From the NCBI GenBank assembly GCA_013003145.1, contig JABDLH010000003.1:1-6277 (forward strand): a stretch of DNA of 6,277 bases. The letters run 5' to 3'. Each line of letters begins with the position of its first letter. Position 1 is the stretch's first letter. Source of the stretch: Flavobacteriaceae bacterium. GTDB lineage: Bacteria > Bacteroidota > Bacteroidia > Flavobacteriales > Flavobacteriaceae. The position numbers and the translations under genes were made by a program. A model generated the notes under the pieces. That model had not been told where the DNA came from and did no database searches. It saw only the letters and a program-made list of their open reading frames with translations. Of this stretch, positions 4,153-6,277 are shown in pieces.

Positions 4153-6277
4153 ATGAGTCTTGATGAATATATAAAAAAACGAGATTTCAAGGCCACCCCG
4201 GAACCCCCGGCGGTCCTGGGGAAAAAGGCTGGTTCGCGTTTTGTAGTGCAGCGGCACAAGGCCACCCGCTTGCATTACGACCTGCGGCTGGAGATGGAAG
4301 GGGTGCTAAAATCCTGGGCTGTACCCAAAGGTCCTTCGCTGAACCCGGCTGATAAGCGGCTTGCCGTCCGCACCGAGGATCACCCGGTAAGATACCTTGA
4401 TTTTGAAGGTACTATTCCTAAAGGAAATTACGGGGCCGGGGAAATGAGGATCTGGGACCAGGGACGTTACGAGGTACTTGAAGAAAAGAAAACTAAATCA
4501 GGAACCGAACAACTGAAGAAGGGCAACCTGAAGATTCGTTTTCACGGCAAATACCTGGAAGGTGATTTTGCCCTTGTCCGTACCCGCCTAAAGGGTGATA
4601 AAGAGAACTGGCTGTTGATAAAGAAACAGGATAAGTTTGCCGTATCGGGTACTTATGACGCAGAGAATATCGAGCCGGGGGGTAAAGTCCCCTCCGGGAC
4701 TAAGACTTCCACATTCATTAGGCCCATGCTGGCCTCCCTCGTCCCTGATATTTTCAATGACCCTGACTGGATCTACGAGTTAAAGTGGGACGGGTACCGG
4801 GTACAGGCTCATGTCAACCATGGGGATGTCCGCCTGTATTCCAGGAATGGTAATGGTTACGAGAAAAAATTTGGAGAACTGATTCCGGAACTGGAAACCC
4901 TGGAGCAACAGGCTGTGCTTGATGGGGAAGTGGTAGTTGTGGATGAAAGGGGGAAGCCAGATTTTGAAGCCCTGCAGAACTACTCGTCAAAAACCAGTGG
5001 AACGTTGAGGTATTATGTATTTGATCTACTTTTTCTGAACGGACACAGCACACTTGAACTGCCGCTGCTGCAACGAAAGGAATTACTACTTGAACTGCTG
5101 GAAGGTATGGAAAGTACGAGGTATTGTGATCATATGGTAGGGATGGGAAATACCTTTTATTCCATGGCGGTGGACAGCGGGATGGAAGGTATTATTGCTA
5201 AACATAAGGATTCCTTATACTACCCAGGGAAACGCACAGATTCCTGGCGGAAAATAAAAAGTGAACGGACTGTGATAGCCAATATCTGCGGATATACCGA
5301 GCCGGAAGGGACTGCACATTTTGGCTCGCTCGTTCTAGGGAGGAGAGTTGAGGATAGTCTGCAATACATAGGGAATTGCGGTACCGGCTTCAATGACAAG
5401 TCCCGTTTAGAATTATATGAGAAGCTGAAAAAATTAGAGCGGGTGAAATCCCCTTTTGAAAAAAAGCCCAATTTAAAGGGAAGGAAGGTACAATGGCTGA
5501 AACCAGAGTTGGAAGCAGAGGTGAAGTTTTCAGATTGGACCAAAAATGGCTTATTGCGCCACCCCGTATTTAAGGAGTTACAGGAAAAAGCTCCCCGCAC
5601 TGAAATGAAGCCAAAAAATAAGAAACAACAATCTCATCAAAAACAAGGTAAAGGAAATGTACTCGAGTTTGAGGATGTGCAGGTAGCTGTCAGCAACCTC
5701 GAAAAGATATACTGGCCTGAGTCGGGCTTTCGAAAATATGACCTGCTCGACTATTACCTGGAGATTTCTGATTATATCCTGCCTTACCTTGTAGACCGGC
5801 CACAAAACCTCCACCGGCACCCCGATGGAATAAAAAGTGAGGGTTTTTACCAGAAAGATGTGGAGAATACCCCTGAGTGGGTTCAGACCTATTCTATCTA
5901 TTCTAAATCTTCCAAGCGGGATATCAACTACCTCTTATGCCAGGATGATTCAACCCTGCTTTATATGGCTAACCTTGGTTGTATCGAAATAAACCCCTGG
6001 AATTCTAAGGTAGCTGCGCTCGATACCCCGGACTGGGCTGTGATTGACCTGGATCCTTCCTCTAAAAATACACTTGACGAAGTAATAGAAGTGGCGAATA
6101 GGGCGAAGGAACTACTTGATAAAGTTTCTATTCCGGGATATTGTAAAACTTCGGGTTCTCGTGGTATGCATATCTACGTGCCTATGGGAGGTCTTTACTC
6201 CTATGATGAAGTTATGAATTTCACCAAATTACTTTGTCTTTACCTTCTGGAAGACTTCCCTGAATTGTGTAGTATGG
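4153..6277 (+). CDS. ligD: ATP-dependent DNA ligase D (phosphoesterase-ligase-polymerase), 3' end outside window
   Basis: LigD processes and seals DNA ends bound by Ku. The frame is open for 708 codons to the right edge. Phosphoesterase domain (about 1-160): RFVVQRHKATRLHYDLRLE with H35, H41, D43, R45, and H77 in RTEDHP, the metal-binding and catalytic set of known LigD phosphoesterases; also GTIPKGNYGAGEM (86-98). Ligase domain (about 186-475): KWDGYR with nucleotidyl-accepting K211, SRNG (230-233), DGE (257-259), YYVFDLLFLNG, EGIIAK (345-350), SWRKIK (364-369), then an OB fold ending near VKFSDWTKNGLLRHPVF. A Lys/Gln-rich linker (about 476-505) leads to the archaeo-eukaryotic-primase-type polymerase: LHRHPDG (554-560), FYQKD (565-569), catalytic D632 and D634 in IDLDPS, and TSGSRGMH (666-673). 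By comparison with relatives of about 800-850 residues, roughly the last 100 are missing. The order PE-LIG-POL matches Pseudomonas rather than Mycobacterium. TGA at 4150-4152 abuts the ATG, fixing the start. Confidence 0.97.
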   Translation, partial: MSLDEYIKKRDFKATPEPPAVLGKKAGSRFVVQRHKATRLHYDLRLEMEGVLKSWAVPKGPSLNPADKRLAVRTEDHPVRYLDFEGTIPKGNYGAGEMRIWDQGRYEVLEEKKTKSGTEQLKKGNLKIRFHGKYLEGDFALVRTRLKGDKENWLLIKKQDKFAVSGTYDAENIEPGGKVPSGTKTSTFIRPMLASLVPDIFNDPDWIYELKWDGYRVQAHVNHGDVRLYSRNGNGYEKKFGELIPELETLEQQAVLDGEVVVVDERGKPDFEALQNYSSKTSGTLRYYVFDLLFLNGHSTLELPLLQRKELLLELLEGMESTRYCDHMVGMGNTFYSMAVDSGMEGIIAKHKDSLYYPGKRTDSWRKIKSERTVIANICGYTEPEGTAHFGSLVLGRRVEDSLQYIGNCGTGFNDKSRLELYEKLKKLERVKSPFEKKPNLKGRKVQWLKPELEAEVKFSDWTKNGLLRHPVFKELQEKAPRTEMKPKNKKQQSHQKQGKGNVLEFEDVQVAVSNLEKIYWPESGFRKYDLLDYYLEISDYILPYLVDRPQNLHRHPDGIKSEGFYQKDVENTPEWVQTYSIYSKSSKRDINYLLCQDDSTLLYMANLGCIEINPWNSKVAALDTPDWAVIDLDPSSKNTLDEVIEVANRAKELLDKVSIPGYCKTSGSRGMHIYVPMGGLYSYDEVMNFTKLLCLYLLEDFPELCSM

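Noticed and set aside
3730..4275. 181-codon minus-strand frame opposite ku and the ligD start
   Set aside because: Antisense shadow of two clearly recognised genes; the translation is rich in Ser, Arg and Phe with no recognisable domain.
4814..5820. Minus-strand open frames opposite ligD (4814-5053, 5220-5600, 5578-5820)
   Set aside because: All lie antisense to the conserved ligase and polymerase domains and have no family features.

Overview
The window looks like chromosomal DNA from a member of the Bacteroidota, most likely a flavobacterium-like organism (inference). The evidence is a perfect Bacteroidetes-type -7 box (TAnnTTTG) in front of the tRNA gene, A/T-rich gene leaders without Shine-Dalgarno sequences, and a LigD with the domain order phosphoesterase-ligase-polymerase and an N-terminus typical of that phylum. 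There is no transposase, integrase, phage gene or CRISPR array.

Layout: (1) 1-737, plus strand: the C-terminal part of folC (folylpolyglutamate/dihydrofolate synthase), cut by the left edge. (2) 758-913: a compact tRNA-Val(UAC) unit with its own promoter and a strong intrinsic terminator. (3) 914-1336: a gene-less stretch with two copies of a composite repeat. Each copy has a 39-bp left arm (identical in both), a variable hairpin-forming centre and a 39-bp right arm (37/39 identical). A bidirectional-looking terminator follows. (4) 1337-3016, minus strand: a 559-residue membrane protein of unknown function, with three N-terminal membrane segments, a long charged helical region with divergent internal repeats, and a C-terminal membrane segment. 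(5) 3017-3370: a divergent intergenic region with several inverted repeats, including a GGATCA half-site cluster just upstream of ku. (6) 3371-4147 and 4153-6277, plus strand: ku and ligD, 5 bp apart, the two-gene bacterial non-homologous end-joining (NHEJ) operon. ligD runs off the right edge inside its polymerase domain.

How the genes relate: Ku binds broken DNA ends and recruits LigD, which trims 3' ends, fills in with its primase-like polymerase and seals the break. The two genes are almost certainly co-transcribed. The membrane protein is transcribed away from ku across a shared intergenic region, and no functional link to repair can be shown from sequence. folC and the tRNA are housekeeping genes. 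The parts least explained by known families are the composite repeat pair downstream of the tRNA and the repeat-containing membrane protein.
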